NCBI GenBank assembly: GCA_021797795.1 | Contig: JAJZZB010000018.1 | Span: 1 to 35,854 of the forward strand | Direction: 5' to 3' | Length of the DNA stretch: 35,854 bases | Source of the DNA: Actinomycetes bacterium | GTDB lineage: Bacteria > Actinomycetota > Acidimicrobiia > Acidimicrobiales > Bog-793 | Shown: piece by piece, positions 8,739 to 15,517 of the stretch | Layout of the letters: each line of letters starts with the position of its first letter | Numbering within the stretch: position 1 is the first letter of the stretch | The notes under the pieces: generated by a model | The model's database searches: none | Told to the model about the DNA's origin: nothing | What the model saw: only the letters and a program-made list of their open reading frames with translations | Translations under genes and position numbers: made by a program

Positions 8739-9037
8739 CACTCGTTGAATCGGTCGATCCACGAGCGGACGACCGAGTGCATCCGCGCCGAGTCGAGGCG
8801 GTAGAGCCGCTCGCGACCCCGCACCCGCACGGTGACGAGCCCCGCCTCCTCGAGCACCTTCAGGTGCTGGGTCGTCGTCGGCCAGGCGCAGTCGAAGCGA
8901 GCCGCGATGGCGCCGGAGGTCATGTCGCCGCCTCGCACCCTCAGCACCGTGAGGATCGTGCGCCGGGTCGGATGTCCGAGGGCGCCGAAGACGGCGTCGT
9001 AGTCCTCTCGCTCGGCAAGTCCCTTCGGGCGCGACAT
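8738..9037 (-). CDS. ArsR-family winged-helix transcriptional regulator
   Basis: A 99-aa regulator. The start is ATG 9037-9035, whose first base overlaps the stop codon of the upstream gene (TGATG), a translational coupling signal. A longer upstream reading frame would run through the neighbouring gene out of frame and is rejected. The winged helix spans residues about 12-85: ALGHPTRRTILTVL is the dimer/helix-1 segment and TTTQHLKVLEEAGLV the recognition helix, followed by the wing GRERLYRL. No cysteine pair of the metal-sensing ArsR type is present, so it is probably a non-metal repressor. It likely controls its own operon through the repeats at 9364-9382. Confidence 0.9.
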   Translation of the reverse strand: MSRPKGLAEREDYDAVFGALGHPTRRTILTVLRVRGGDMTSGAIAARFDCAWPTTTQHLKVLEEAGLVTVRVRGRERLYRLDSARMHSVVRSWIDRFNE

Positions 9038-9354
9038 CACCCGAGCGACAGTTGCTCGAAGTGCGGGAACTCCCAACGCGCCCGCCCCTCGCGCTCCTCC
9101 AGCAGGCGGTCCATTGCCTCCCATACCTCGAGGACATCGGGGTGCTCGTGCGCTCGGCCGAAACCGCCCTCCGCCCAGGTGAAGATCTCGACGTAGGTCA
9201 GGCCCTCCTCGAGTCCCCTGAAGACGAGCGCCTCCTGCTCGGTCACAAGCCCCAGCCGCCGCAGCGTCGCCCAGTGACGGCGCAGCAGGTCCTGGAACGT
9301 GCCTTCCTCCCCGGCCCGCACGCGGTAGGTGCAGATCACGGTCTCGTGGGCCAC
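9037..9354 (-). CDS. ABM-like (YgiN-type ferredoxin-fold) protein
   Basis: A 105-aa protein with the compact alpha/beta pattern of the antibiotic biosynthesis monooxygenase superfamily: beta strand VICTYRVRAGEEGTF, helix LLRRHWATLRRLGL, strand ALVFRGLE, YVEIFTWAEGG, and a helix HPDVLEVWEAMDRLLEE. In this superfamily an E/H pair near the end of strands often supports oxygenase or heme-degrading chemistry, but no specific activity can be assigned. It is the first gene of a two-gene operon with the ArsR regulator. The start ATG 9354 faces the divergent sigma-factor gene, leaving about 90 bases for both promoters. Confidence 0.78.
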   Translation of the reverse strand: MAHETVICTYRVRAGEEGTFQDLLRRHWATLRRLGLVTEQEALVFRGLEEGLTYVEIFTWAEGGFGRAHEHPDVLEVWEAMDRLLEEREGRARWEFPHFEQLSLG

Positions 9355-9363
9355 GATCCAACA

Positions 9364-9382
9364 CTAAGTCATCTACCTAAGT
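9364..9382. promoter_or_regulatory. Direct repeat in divergent promoter region, possible ArsR operator
   Basis: CTAAGT occurs at 9364-9369 and again at 9377-9382, a 13-bp period, inside an AT-rich patch that stands out from the GC-rich flanks. It lies 10-28 bases before the start of the ABM/ArsR operon and about 65 bases before the sigma-factor start. The position suits a repressor site for the operon. No experimental consensus is known to me for this regulator. Confidence 0.35.
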
Positions 9383-9444
9383 ATTTCCACCGGTGACCGG
9401 GGTCTCGATGGAACCGGCGCACGCCCTCGTGACTCATATAGGCA

Positions 9445-9984
9445 GTGGGGAAGATGACCGACCCAACGACAGCGCCCGACGCCCGCCGACCCGTCACCGA
9501 CGGCTCGCGCCCGGCCGACGTCACCGCCGAGCTGCAGCGTCTCGGCGGGCTGGCCCTCCTGCTCTGCGGCAATGTCGCCGATGCCGAGGACGCTGCCGCC
9601 GAGGCAGTCGCCCGGGTGCTCGGTGGCAAGGGCCTGGACGGCATCGACCAGGTGGGCCCGTACCTTCGCCGGACGCTCGTCAACCTCGTCGCCCGGCGGG
9701 CGCGGCGGCGCGGCTACGAACGCCGGACGCTCGTCAGGACCCGGCCCGTCGATTCCCGGCGGCTGCTCGAGGACGAGGTGAGCGACCGCAGCGACCTCCG
9801 CCGGGCGCTCGACTCGCTCCCGATCGGGCAACGGGCTGTCGTCGTCCTCCGCTACTTCGACGACCTGAGCGAACGAGAGATCGCTGAGGTGCTGCGCGTC
9901 CCGGTCGGGACGGTGAAATCCCGCAACGCACGGGCACTTGATGCGATGAGACGCAGCCTGACGAGAGGAGACGAGAATGCCTGA
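9445..9984 (+). CDS. ECF-type RNA polymerase sigma factor
   Basis: A 179-aa sigma-70 family factor of the extracytoplasmic-function type. Region 2 covers residues about 28-95 (LGGLALLLCGNVADAEDAAAEAVARV, then YLRRTLVNLVARRARRR). Region 4 covers about 120-172 (ALDSLPIGQRAVVVLRYFDDLSEREIAEVLRVPVGTVKSR). The start may be GTG 9445 or ATG 9454. GGGGAAG directly abuts ATG 9454, and a TATAGG element at 9437-9442 would place the transcript start next to either codon, so leaderless translation is possible. Its end overlaps the next gene by 8 nt, the usual arrangement of a sigma factor with its membrane regulator. Confidence 0.93.
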   Translation: MGKMTDPTTAPDARRPVTDGSRPADVTAELQRLGGLALLLCGNVADAEDAAAEAVARVLGGKGLDGIDQVGPYLRRTLVNLVARRARRRGYERRTLVRTRPVDSRRLLEDEVSDRSDLRRALDSLPIGQRAVVVLRYFDDLSEREIAEVLRVPVGTVKSRNARALDAMRRSLTRGDENA

Positions 9985-11326
9985 GCGCGAGACCTCGAGC
10001 TTCGAAGGGGACCTCACGATCCGGATGCGGCGTGAGGCGGCGGGGGTCTCACCGGAGCGGATCGCGACGCTCGCCCGCCTGGCGATCGACCGGCGACGCC
10101 GGATCCGCGCCCTTCGCACCTCGGCGGTCGCGGCCTGCCTTGTTCTCGTGACCGGTGGGCTGCTCGCCACCGCGGCCGTGCGAGCCGGCAGCCCGAGGAG
10201 ACCCCATCGCCCAGCTGCCACGACGACGGTCCCGACGACGACCACCCAGCTCAGGGCACCCGTCTCCCGCATGCCCGGGCTCGTCCAGATCATGGGAGTC
10301 GCCTTCCCCACTTCGAACCATGGGGTCGTGCTGCTCCAGCAGTGCTGGCCGTGCCAGGCCAAGACCGGCTCGTACACCAACTGGGTCGCCGTCACCTCCG
10401 ACGGCGGCGCCAGCTGGCAGGTGAAGCAGACGAATCTCCCGATATCAGGAAGCAACCAGGTCTCCTTCGCCAACTCGTCGGACGGCTGGGCGGCCGGCTG
10501 GTACACCCACGACGGCGGCCTCACCTGGCACCAGGCCCAGGTGCCGGGAGGGGCGCTGATCGGGAGCGTCTCGACGGCAGACGGCACAGTCTGGGCGGAG
10601 AGTGACAGCTGCCGTGGGCAACCGCCCGCAGCGAGCTGCAACAGCCTCATATTCACCGGCTCGGCGAGCGGCAGCTCGCTGACACCGGTCGCCGACCAGC
10701 CCTTCGGGTCCACCTATGCCCCCGGGACGATCGTCGCCGAGTCCGGCTCGACCGCCTACGTGGACGCGTATGGCCCCAAGGGCACCGAGCTCCTCGTCAC
10801 CGTCGACGGTGGTCGCAGCTGGCGGACCGTCACCTCGCCGTGCCCAGCGGGCGACTACGCCCCGAGGAGCCTCGCGGTCGCGCCGAACGCGCTGTGGCAG
10901 TTCTGTCAGCGCGGAATAACGATCACGACACCGACCGGGACGGCCGTGAAGGGGGTCCCTGGTGGCAAGGCCATCCTCGCCCGATCGGGCAACGGAGGTC
11001 GGCAGTGGACCAGCGCCGCCATCGGCACGGCTCTCGTCGGCAACTTGGAGCCGTGGAGCTTTACGACCTCATGGCTGTGGACCGACCGGCTGGAACGGAC
11101 GACCGACGGGGGCAGCAGCTGGACCACGGTGTGGTCGGCGTCCTCTGTCCCCTCCCCCGGCAAGGGCCAGACGGTGACCCCGGAGGACTTCTCGAGCGAG
11201 AGCGCCTCGGCGGCGGAGATACCCGTCGTCATCTCCTCGAAGAAGGGCAGCTACGTCGTCGTCGAGCGCACGGCGGATGCGGGAGCGAGCTGGCAGCCGA
11301 CGACGATCTCGCTCCCGGACACCTGA
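9977..11326 (+). CDS. Membrane-anchored Asp-box beta-propeller protein, candidate partner of the ECF sigma factor
   Basis: A 449-aa protein. A charged cytoplasmic N-terminus (about 50 residues, with the segment RIATLARLAIDRRRR) precedes one transmembrane helix at about 53-72, a Thr/Pro-rich linker and an extracytoplasmic domain of about 350 residues. That domain carries repeated Asp-box/BNR motifs (TSDGGASW, THDGGLTW, TVDGGRSW, SGNGGRQW, TTDGGSSW, TADAGASW), the blade signature of sialidase-like and Ycf48-like propellers. The ATG lies inside the sigma-factor gene, giving coupled translation. The layout suggests a sensor that controls the sigma factor, but the N-terminus has no clear zinc anti-sigma motif. 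Enzymatic activity is not indicated. Confidence 0.85.
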   Translation: MPERETSSFEGDLTIRMRREAAGVSPERIATLARLAIDRRRRIRALRTSAVAACLVLVTGGLLATAAVRAGSPRRPHRPAATTTVPTTTTQLRAPVSRMPGLVQIMGVAFPTSNHGVVLLQQCWPCQAKTGSYTNWVAVTSDGGASWQVKQTNLPISGSNQVSFANSSDGWAAGWYTHDGGLTWHQAQVPGGALIGSVSTADGTVWAESDSCRGQPPAASCNSLIFTGSASGSSLTPVADQPFGSTYAPGTIVAESGSTAYVDAYGPKGTELLVTVDGGRSWRTVTSPCPAGDYAPRSLAVAPNALWQFCQRGITITTPTGTAVKGVPGGKAILARSGNGGRQWTSAAIGTALVGNLEPWSFTTSWLWTDRLERTTDGGSSWTTVWSASSVPSPGKGQTVTPEDFSSESASAAEIPVVISSKKGSYVVVERTADAGASWQPTTISLPDT

Positions 11327-11339
11327 GAGTGAGGGTGCG

Positions 11340-12090
11340 GCTCACGGTGGGCACGATCAGCGACGCGCCAGGAGCAGCCCGGCTCGACCGAGACGGTCGC
11401 CCCGTCCCGGTCCCGGAGGGCGAGATCGTGGCCTCTGCGGCTGGTGTAGCGCGAGACGATGATTCTTCGGGCGCGAGCGCCAGGCAGATCGGCGGTGATG
11501 TGGGAGTCGTCGAGAGGATCTAGTCGTGATCCAGTCGAGCCCGCAGGCGTCCAGCTCGACCACTTCGAGGGGTGGGACGCGACAACCGACCGGGAAGGCT
11601 CCTCACGGTCCGCACCGGGGAGGGATCGCCGCCCGACGATCGAGACGGGCTCGGCGATCTCCGAAAGGCGCGCCCTGACCTCGTCGCGTGAGCGGGTTGC
11701 GACTCAGGTCTCCGAGCCCCCGCCGGCATGGCACAGCTCGTTGTCGACGCCTCCGGGTTCCCATCCGAGGGAGACGAGCTCCAGGACCGGGCCCCCTCCA
11801 CGGGACCCGGCGCCGGATGCCTGGGTCAGTTCGCTGAGGGACACGTGGCGCAAGACGGCCGCCCCCGAGGGGGCCTGGCGTCGCGATGTCGACCACCGCG
11901 CACGTGCCTGCTCCCGCCTCGTCTTGTCTCGGCCGCATGGCAGGCCGCGCGCAAAGCGGTCCACGAGACGGTCTCCCTTCGCCGGCATTGCCCGGATCAG
12001 GTACTCGGGGTCGCTGAACTCTCCTCAGCCTCTCAGCCTCTCGGCTCCCTCTTCCATCTCGCGGACCCGGCTCCATTGACGCGCCGGCGT
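11340..12090 (-). pseudogene. Decayed minus-strand gene of unrecognised family
   Basis: No intact gene crosses this stretch, but several minus-strand pieces in different frames look coding: MPAKGDRLVDRFARGLPC and LELVSLGWEPGGVDNELCHA (11704-11988, closed by a stop), DEVRARLSEIAEPVSIVGRR (about 11630-11700), VVELDACGLDWITT (about 11520-11560), and DSHITADLPGARARRIIV then RYTSRRGHDLALRDRDGA (about 11370-11515). They lie in a single consistent order, as expected for one decayed gene or two. I cannot name the family. The palindrome at 12102-12117 is placed where its promoter would be. Confidence 0.38.
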
Positions 12091-12101
12091 GTGCGAGCTG
12101 A

Positions 12102-12117
12102 TAGGGCCGAAAGTCCC
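12102..12117 (-). promoter_or_regulatory. Second DosR-box-like palindrome
   Basis: Plus-strand tagggccgaaagtccc differs by one base from the site at 7059-7074. Its minus-strand form GGGACTTTCGGCCC fits the GGGAC-N4-G(T/C)CCC pattern of DosR/DevR boxes. It sits just before the decayed gene at 11340-12090 and just after the CBS remnant, both read on the minus strand. It may be a surviving operator of a now-broken stress gene. Confidence 0.42.
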
Positions 12118-12179
12118 AAGGGGACGGTGTGACCAGCAGCCTCTCGGATCAGTCGTGAGCCGAGCCCTGTGCACCGACC

Positions 12180-12500
12180 CTGCCCGGGAGGGTTACGGCC
12201 TCCTCGATGAGGCAGCCCAGGGTTCGTCGAGCGGCACCGCCCCGATCGCCTTCCCGTCACCGCCGGCGATCGGCAGGTGCCGGACCGGCCTGCCAGTCCG
12301 TCTCGGCGCTCACGCCGCCGAGGGTCGTCACCGTCTGCCCGCTCATGACCTTCCCGTCGGTCCTGCCCGGACACTGCCCATGGTCGACGGCGCGCGCAGT
12401 CGCGGTCGGCCACGGTGCCGGCGCCCTCGTCCGCGTCGTCGGTGACGACGATGCTGCCGGCGGTGTGGGTGCCAATGTCCCGCGCCGCCATCGACAGGAC
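12180..12500 (-). pseudogene. CBS-domain pair protein remnant
   Basis: Read on the minus strand in two or three frames this gives the two halves of a CBS pair. The first has MAARDIGT, then GSIVVTDDADEGAGTVADRD (about 12402-12491), the typical strand-turn-strand ending in the TDRD-like motif. After a frame change it continues DGKVMSGQTVTTLGGVSAET (12300-12350), then in another frame RPVRHLPIAGGDGKAIGAVP (about 12228-12290), the second CBS core. LGCLIEEAV in a further frame matches the usual C-terminal helix. Small CBS-pair proteins bind adenine nucleotides, and one (Hrp1) is a strongly hypoxia-induced DosR target in mycobacteria. At least two shifts are present, so no functional product is expected. 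Confidence 0.75.
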
Positions 12501-12573
12501 GGGGGGACTGCACGAGGTCTGGAGGTTCCGACTCCTGCCGCGGGTCCGCCCGCATCAGCGCTCGATCGACGGC

Positions 12574-13944
12574 TCAGGAGCCGAGTCCGTCCGGCGCCGC
12601 CTCCGGGAGCGCTCCCGATCGGTTCGCGCCGCGACCGACGAGCCAACCGGCGAGCACCATCGCGAAGCCGGCGCTCGGTGCCAGGGCGACTCCAAAGAGG
12701 CCTCGGACCGGCGAGAACGGCTCCGCGAAGCCGCCCTGGGCCAGCGCCGCCAACCCGAAGGCGGCCACCGCGAGAGCCGGTGGAAGGAGCAGCGAGGTCG
12801 TGGTCCACCGCAGTCGCCGAGGAGAGGGAGCGGCTCTCCGCCGCGGGCGCTCGGCGCCGGAGGTCACGAGCACGAGGAGCGCCAGCACGAGAGCGGTGCT
12901 GGCGATCCAGATCGGCTTGCCTGCCCACCAGCTCAGAGTTCCGGGGACGAGCAGCGGGAGCCCGGCCGTCACGAGCGCCGATCCGGCGAGGACGAAGGCG
13001 GTGAGATGCCAGAGGAACAGGGTGAGCACGACCGTGTTGAGATCGATGGTGATCCGCCAAGGCACAGGGCGGGCGAGAAGTCGGACGAGCACGGGGCGAA
13101 GGGCGAGTGCCAGCGCGGTCTGGGCCAGCGTCAGCAACACGATGCAGAAGGTCGGAGGGCTCATGTTCGAGAGCGCCTCCCCGGGGACGCCCACCATGCT
13201 GAGGGGATACGGCCCGAGTGTGGTGAGGAGCACCAGACCTCCCGTCGCCGCCGCCGCGCCGGCCAGAGCGGGACGTGGCCCGATAGCCAAGAGAGTGCCG
13301 TCGCGATAGTGGAAACCAAGCTCCTGGGCGAAGAGGAACACGATCCCGTAGTTGATCGCCGCCACCCCCGGGGCCAGGTGACCGAGCCGTAGTCCGTCGC
13401 CGAGGAGAGCCACGAGCGGGAGCACGATGACGAGGAGCGGGCGCGCCCGGCGGTGAAGCGCGAGCTGGAGCGGGGCGAGGCCGACCGTCACGAGGTAGAC
13501 GCTGAGAAACCAGAGTGGCTGTGCCGCCACGCGCCCCGCCTCGTCGAGGGTCGCCGGGGCGACCCCGGAGGCGTCGAGACACCAGGCTGTGACCAGCCAG
13601 CAGGCAGCAAAGAGGACCGTCGGCCGAAGCAAGCGATCGAGCCGGCGGGCAAGATAGCCGCTGGGCGACGTCGGGCGGGCGAGCACCGTCGCGTTGGCGA
13701 ACCCTCCGACGAGGAAGAACAGCGGTATCACCTGGAACAGCCAGGTGGCAAGTTGCAGCCAGCGCGAGGACGCCAGCGCGTTCGCTCCGGTGAGCGAGCC
13801 GTCCCTGCGCACGATGGCGGCGATCGTGAGGTGGCCGAGGACGACGAGAACGATGCTGCCGGCGCGCAGCAGGTCGACGAATCGGTCGCGCCCTTCGAGC
13901 AGACCTCTCGTCCCACCGGCCGGACGGCTCGCCAGCTCGGTCAC
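12574..13944 (-). CDS. Acyltransferase 3 family membrane protein
   Basis: A 456-aa integral membrane acyltransferase with about ten hydrophobic helices. The N-terminal motif RDRFVDLLRA followed by VLGHLT carries the conserved active-site histidine of the family, and FFLVGGFANA and LWFLSVYLV are further family landmarks. These proteins O-acylate sugars, lipids or cell-wall polymers at the membrane; the substrate here is unknown. I place the start at GTG 13944, one base after the stop codon of the upstream DUF2157 gene, which suggests coupled translation. An in-frame GTG near 14008 would add about 21 residues overlapping that gene. The tail ends 74 bases above the CBS remnant. Confidence 0.86.
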   Translation of the reverse strand: MTELASRPAGGTRGLLEGRDRFVDLLRAGSIVLVVLGHLTIAAIVRRDGSLTGANALASSRWLQLATWLFQVIPLFFLVGGFANATVLARPTSPSGYLARRLDRLLRPTVLFAACWLVTAWCLDASGVAPATLDEAGRVAAQPLWFLSVYLVTVGLAPLQLALHRRARPLLVIVLPLVALLGDGLRLGHLAPGVAAINYGIVFLFAQELGFHYRDGTLLAIGPRPALAGAAAATGGLVLLTTLGPYPLSMVGVPGEALSNMSPPTFCIVLLTLAQTALALALRPVLVRLLARPVPWRITIDLNTVVLTLFLWHLTAFVLAGSALVTAGLPLLVPGTLSWWAGKPIWIASTALVLALLVLVTSGAERPRRRAAPSPRRLRWTTTSLLLPPALAVAAFGLAALAQGGFAEPFSPVRGLFGVALAPSAGFAMVLAGWLVGRGANRSGALPEAAPDGLGS

Positions 13945-13945
13945 T

Positions 13946-14971
13946 TCAGCGTCGGTTCGCTGTTCCGCCAGGTTTCCCCCTCCGGCGCCGAGGTGGGCGC
14001 CGCCCACGCGAGGGCGCCTCAATCGCCACGACGACGAGCACGACGCCGACGATGAGGACGGCGAACGCGCTGCCGGCCCCGTGCACGAAGAGCGAGAGGG
14101 CTTGGAACAGGAAGACGAGGAAGCCGACGAGTGCGACGCCGACCACCGCACGCTGCGCCCTGACCAAGCCCAGGGCGAGACCGCCGATCGACAGCAGCAG
14201 CCCGATCAGGGCTCCGACCCCCGGACGGCTGCCGGCGATGATGAGGGCCCCGACCAGGGCTCCCGCCTCGCCGAGCACGGCGGCGAGCCGGGAGGGGCGG
14301 ACGACCCCGACGAAGCCACATGCGGCCAGCGCGAGAGAGGCCAGCATGACGCTCACGCCTGACTCGCTCCGGGTGGGCTCGATGCCCGCCACGGCAACGA
14401 GGGCCACCGCCGAGACCACGAGGGCGGCCAGCGTGCCGAGGAAGCCGAGCGGCCGCTCGCGGTTGCGCCAGAGCACGAGGTTGGCGGCGAAGGCCGCCAG
14501 GCCGACCACGAGCGCCGTCGTCGCGGCGTCCTTGCTCCCGAGCGCAACGGCCGCCACTCCGGCGACGATGGCAACCCCGCCGGTCGCGCACAGCCTGAGA
14601 AAGGCCGCCACGCGGACCGAGCCGACGTCGGCACCCCGGTTGACGACAGCTGCCGCCCCGAAGCCGACGGCCGTGACGACGAGACCCACGCCCATGCGCC
14701 CCGCTGTCCCGAGCCTGTGCCAGAAGTGGACGACGACGAAGGCCCCGCTCGAGGTGACGAGCAGGATGCCGAGGTAGCTGAGGGCCTCGGCGAGAAGCGG
14801 CAGCCCACGCCGGCCGCCTGCGCCCGTGGTGGCTTCCTGCTCGGTCGCGGGCGCATGCTCTCGGCGGAGGATCTCCTCGGCCTGCTCGCCGCTGATGATG
14901 CCGAGGTCGACCCAGCGCCGGGCGTGGTCGGTGATCCACTGCTCCTCGCCCGGCTTCGGAGCGATCCTCAT
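13946..14971 (-). CDS. DUF2157-type polytopic membrane protein
   Basis: A 341-aa protein. The soluble N-terminus (about 1-45) contains WVDLGIISGEQAEEILRRE, the signature of DUF2157 (helix-turn segment with G-x-I-x-x-x-Q-x-x-x-I). About ten membrane helices fill residues 60-325, and a very basic tail (RRPPRRRRGKPGG) follows. Function is unknown for the family. Its stop is one base from the acyltransferase start, so the two form an operon. Upstream lie about 30 bases and then the ABC ATPase remnant. Confidence 0.85.
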   Translation of the reverse strand: MRIAPKPGEEQWITDHARRWVDLGIISGEQAEEILRREHAPATEQEATTGAGGRRGLPLLAEALSYLGILLVTSSGAFVVVHFWHRLGTAGRMGVGLVVTAVGFGAAAVVNRGADVGSVRVAAFLRLCATGGVAIVAGVAAVALGSKDAATTALVVGLAAFAANLVLWRNRERPLGFLGTLAALVVSAVALVAVAGIEPTRSESGVSVMLASLALAACGFVGVVRPSRLAAVLGEAGALVGALIIAGSRPGVGALIGLLLSIGGLALGLVRAQRAVVGVALVGFLVFLFQALSLFVHGAGSAFAVLIVGVVLVVVAIEAPSRGRRPPRRRRGKPGGTANRR

Positions 14972-14999
14972 GTGGCCAGCGTGAGCACCTTCCCGCCGG

Positions 15000-15290
15000 T
15001 GCGACAGGGTCGAAGGACCCGCACGTCAGCGGCGACAGCGGCGTCGATTCCGGCGGACTGCAGGACGCCGCCGAGTCGCTACCGCAGTTGCCTGCCGCCG
15101 CCCATCGGGTCGCGACCGACGACGCGGACCGTGGGCGAGCTGGCGACGCCCGTGCCGCCGGGGATCTCGGTCGTCGTGGTCTTGCCGGCACCGCTCGGCC
15201 CGAGAGCCCCACTGCCTCGGACCCGCCCGCGGCGGCTCTGACGTCGTCGAGGGCGAGCACCGAACCGTTGGCCTTGCGAGGTGCTCCACG
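15000..15290 (-). pseudogene. ABC transporter ATP-binding protein remnant
   Basis: The minus strand preserves the first third of an ABC ATPase. SVLALDDVRAAAGGS (about 15215-15262) matches the strand and turn before Walker A. After a frame change comes LGPSGAGKTTTTEI (about 15160-15200), a complete Walker A, then VRVVGRDPMGGGRQLR, an in-frame TAG at about 15080, and RLGGVLQSAGIDAAV (15030-15075), which matches the Q-loop region. Nothing of the signature motif, Walker B or a permease follows; the DUF2157 gene begins at once. It is therefore truncated, frameshifted and nonsense-mutated. It is unrelated in sequence detail to the intact ATPase at 2259. Confidence 0.78.
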
Positions 15291-15483
15291 AGGGCGGCCT
15301 CGCTCGCCACCCGGTCGATGCGACGGACCTTCCCCCTCGAGTCACGGAGGCTCTCGTCCCGATCGCGCCGCCCGGCTCGGGCAGCCGGTCTCGGCCCCAC
15401 ACCCGGCGGCCGACGAGACGCATGCCAACGCCAGCGAAGCCTGTCGTTGCGCGTCTGCCAAGAAAGGGGCAGAGTGTGCCGGT

Positions 15484-15501
15484 CCGGACAGCGTCGTCCG
15501 G
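15484..15501. promoter_or_regulatory. Perfect 6-bp inverted repeat in the leader of the S53 peptidase gene
   Basis: CCGGAC-AGCGTC-GTCCGG is a perfect 6-bp stem with a 6-nt loop, ending 3 bases before the ribosome binding site GGGAGGGG (15505-15512) of the peptidase gene. It could be an operator or an mRNA hairpin affecting translation. Short GC palindromes are frequent in such DNA, so confidence is low. Confidence 0.25.
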
Positions 15502-15517
15502 AAAGGGAGGGGCACAC

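Noticed and set aside
12257-13582. Minus-strand 441-codon Arg-rich frame overlapping the acyltransferase
   Set aside because: Out of frame with the acyltransferase, which has the membrane-helix pattern and family motifs. Only its last part coincides with a CBS remnant piece.
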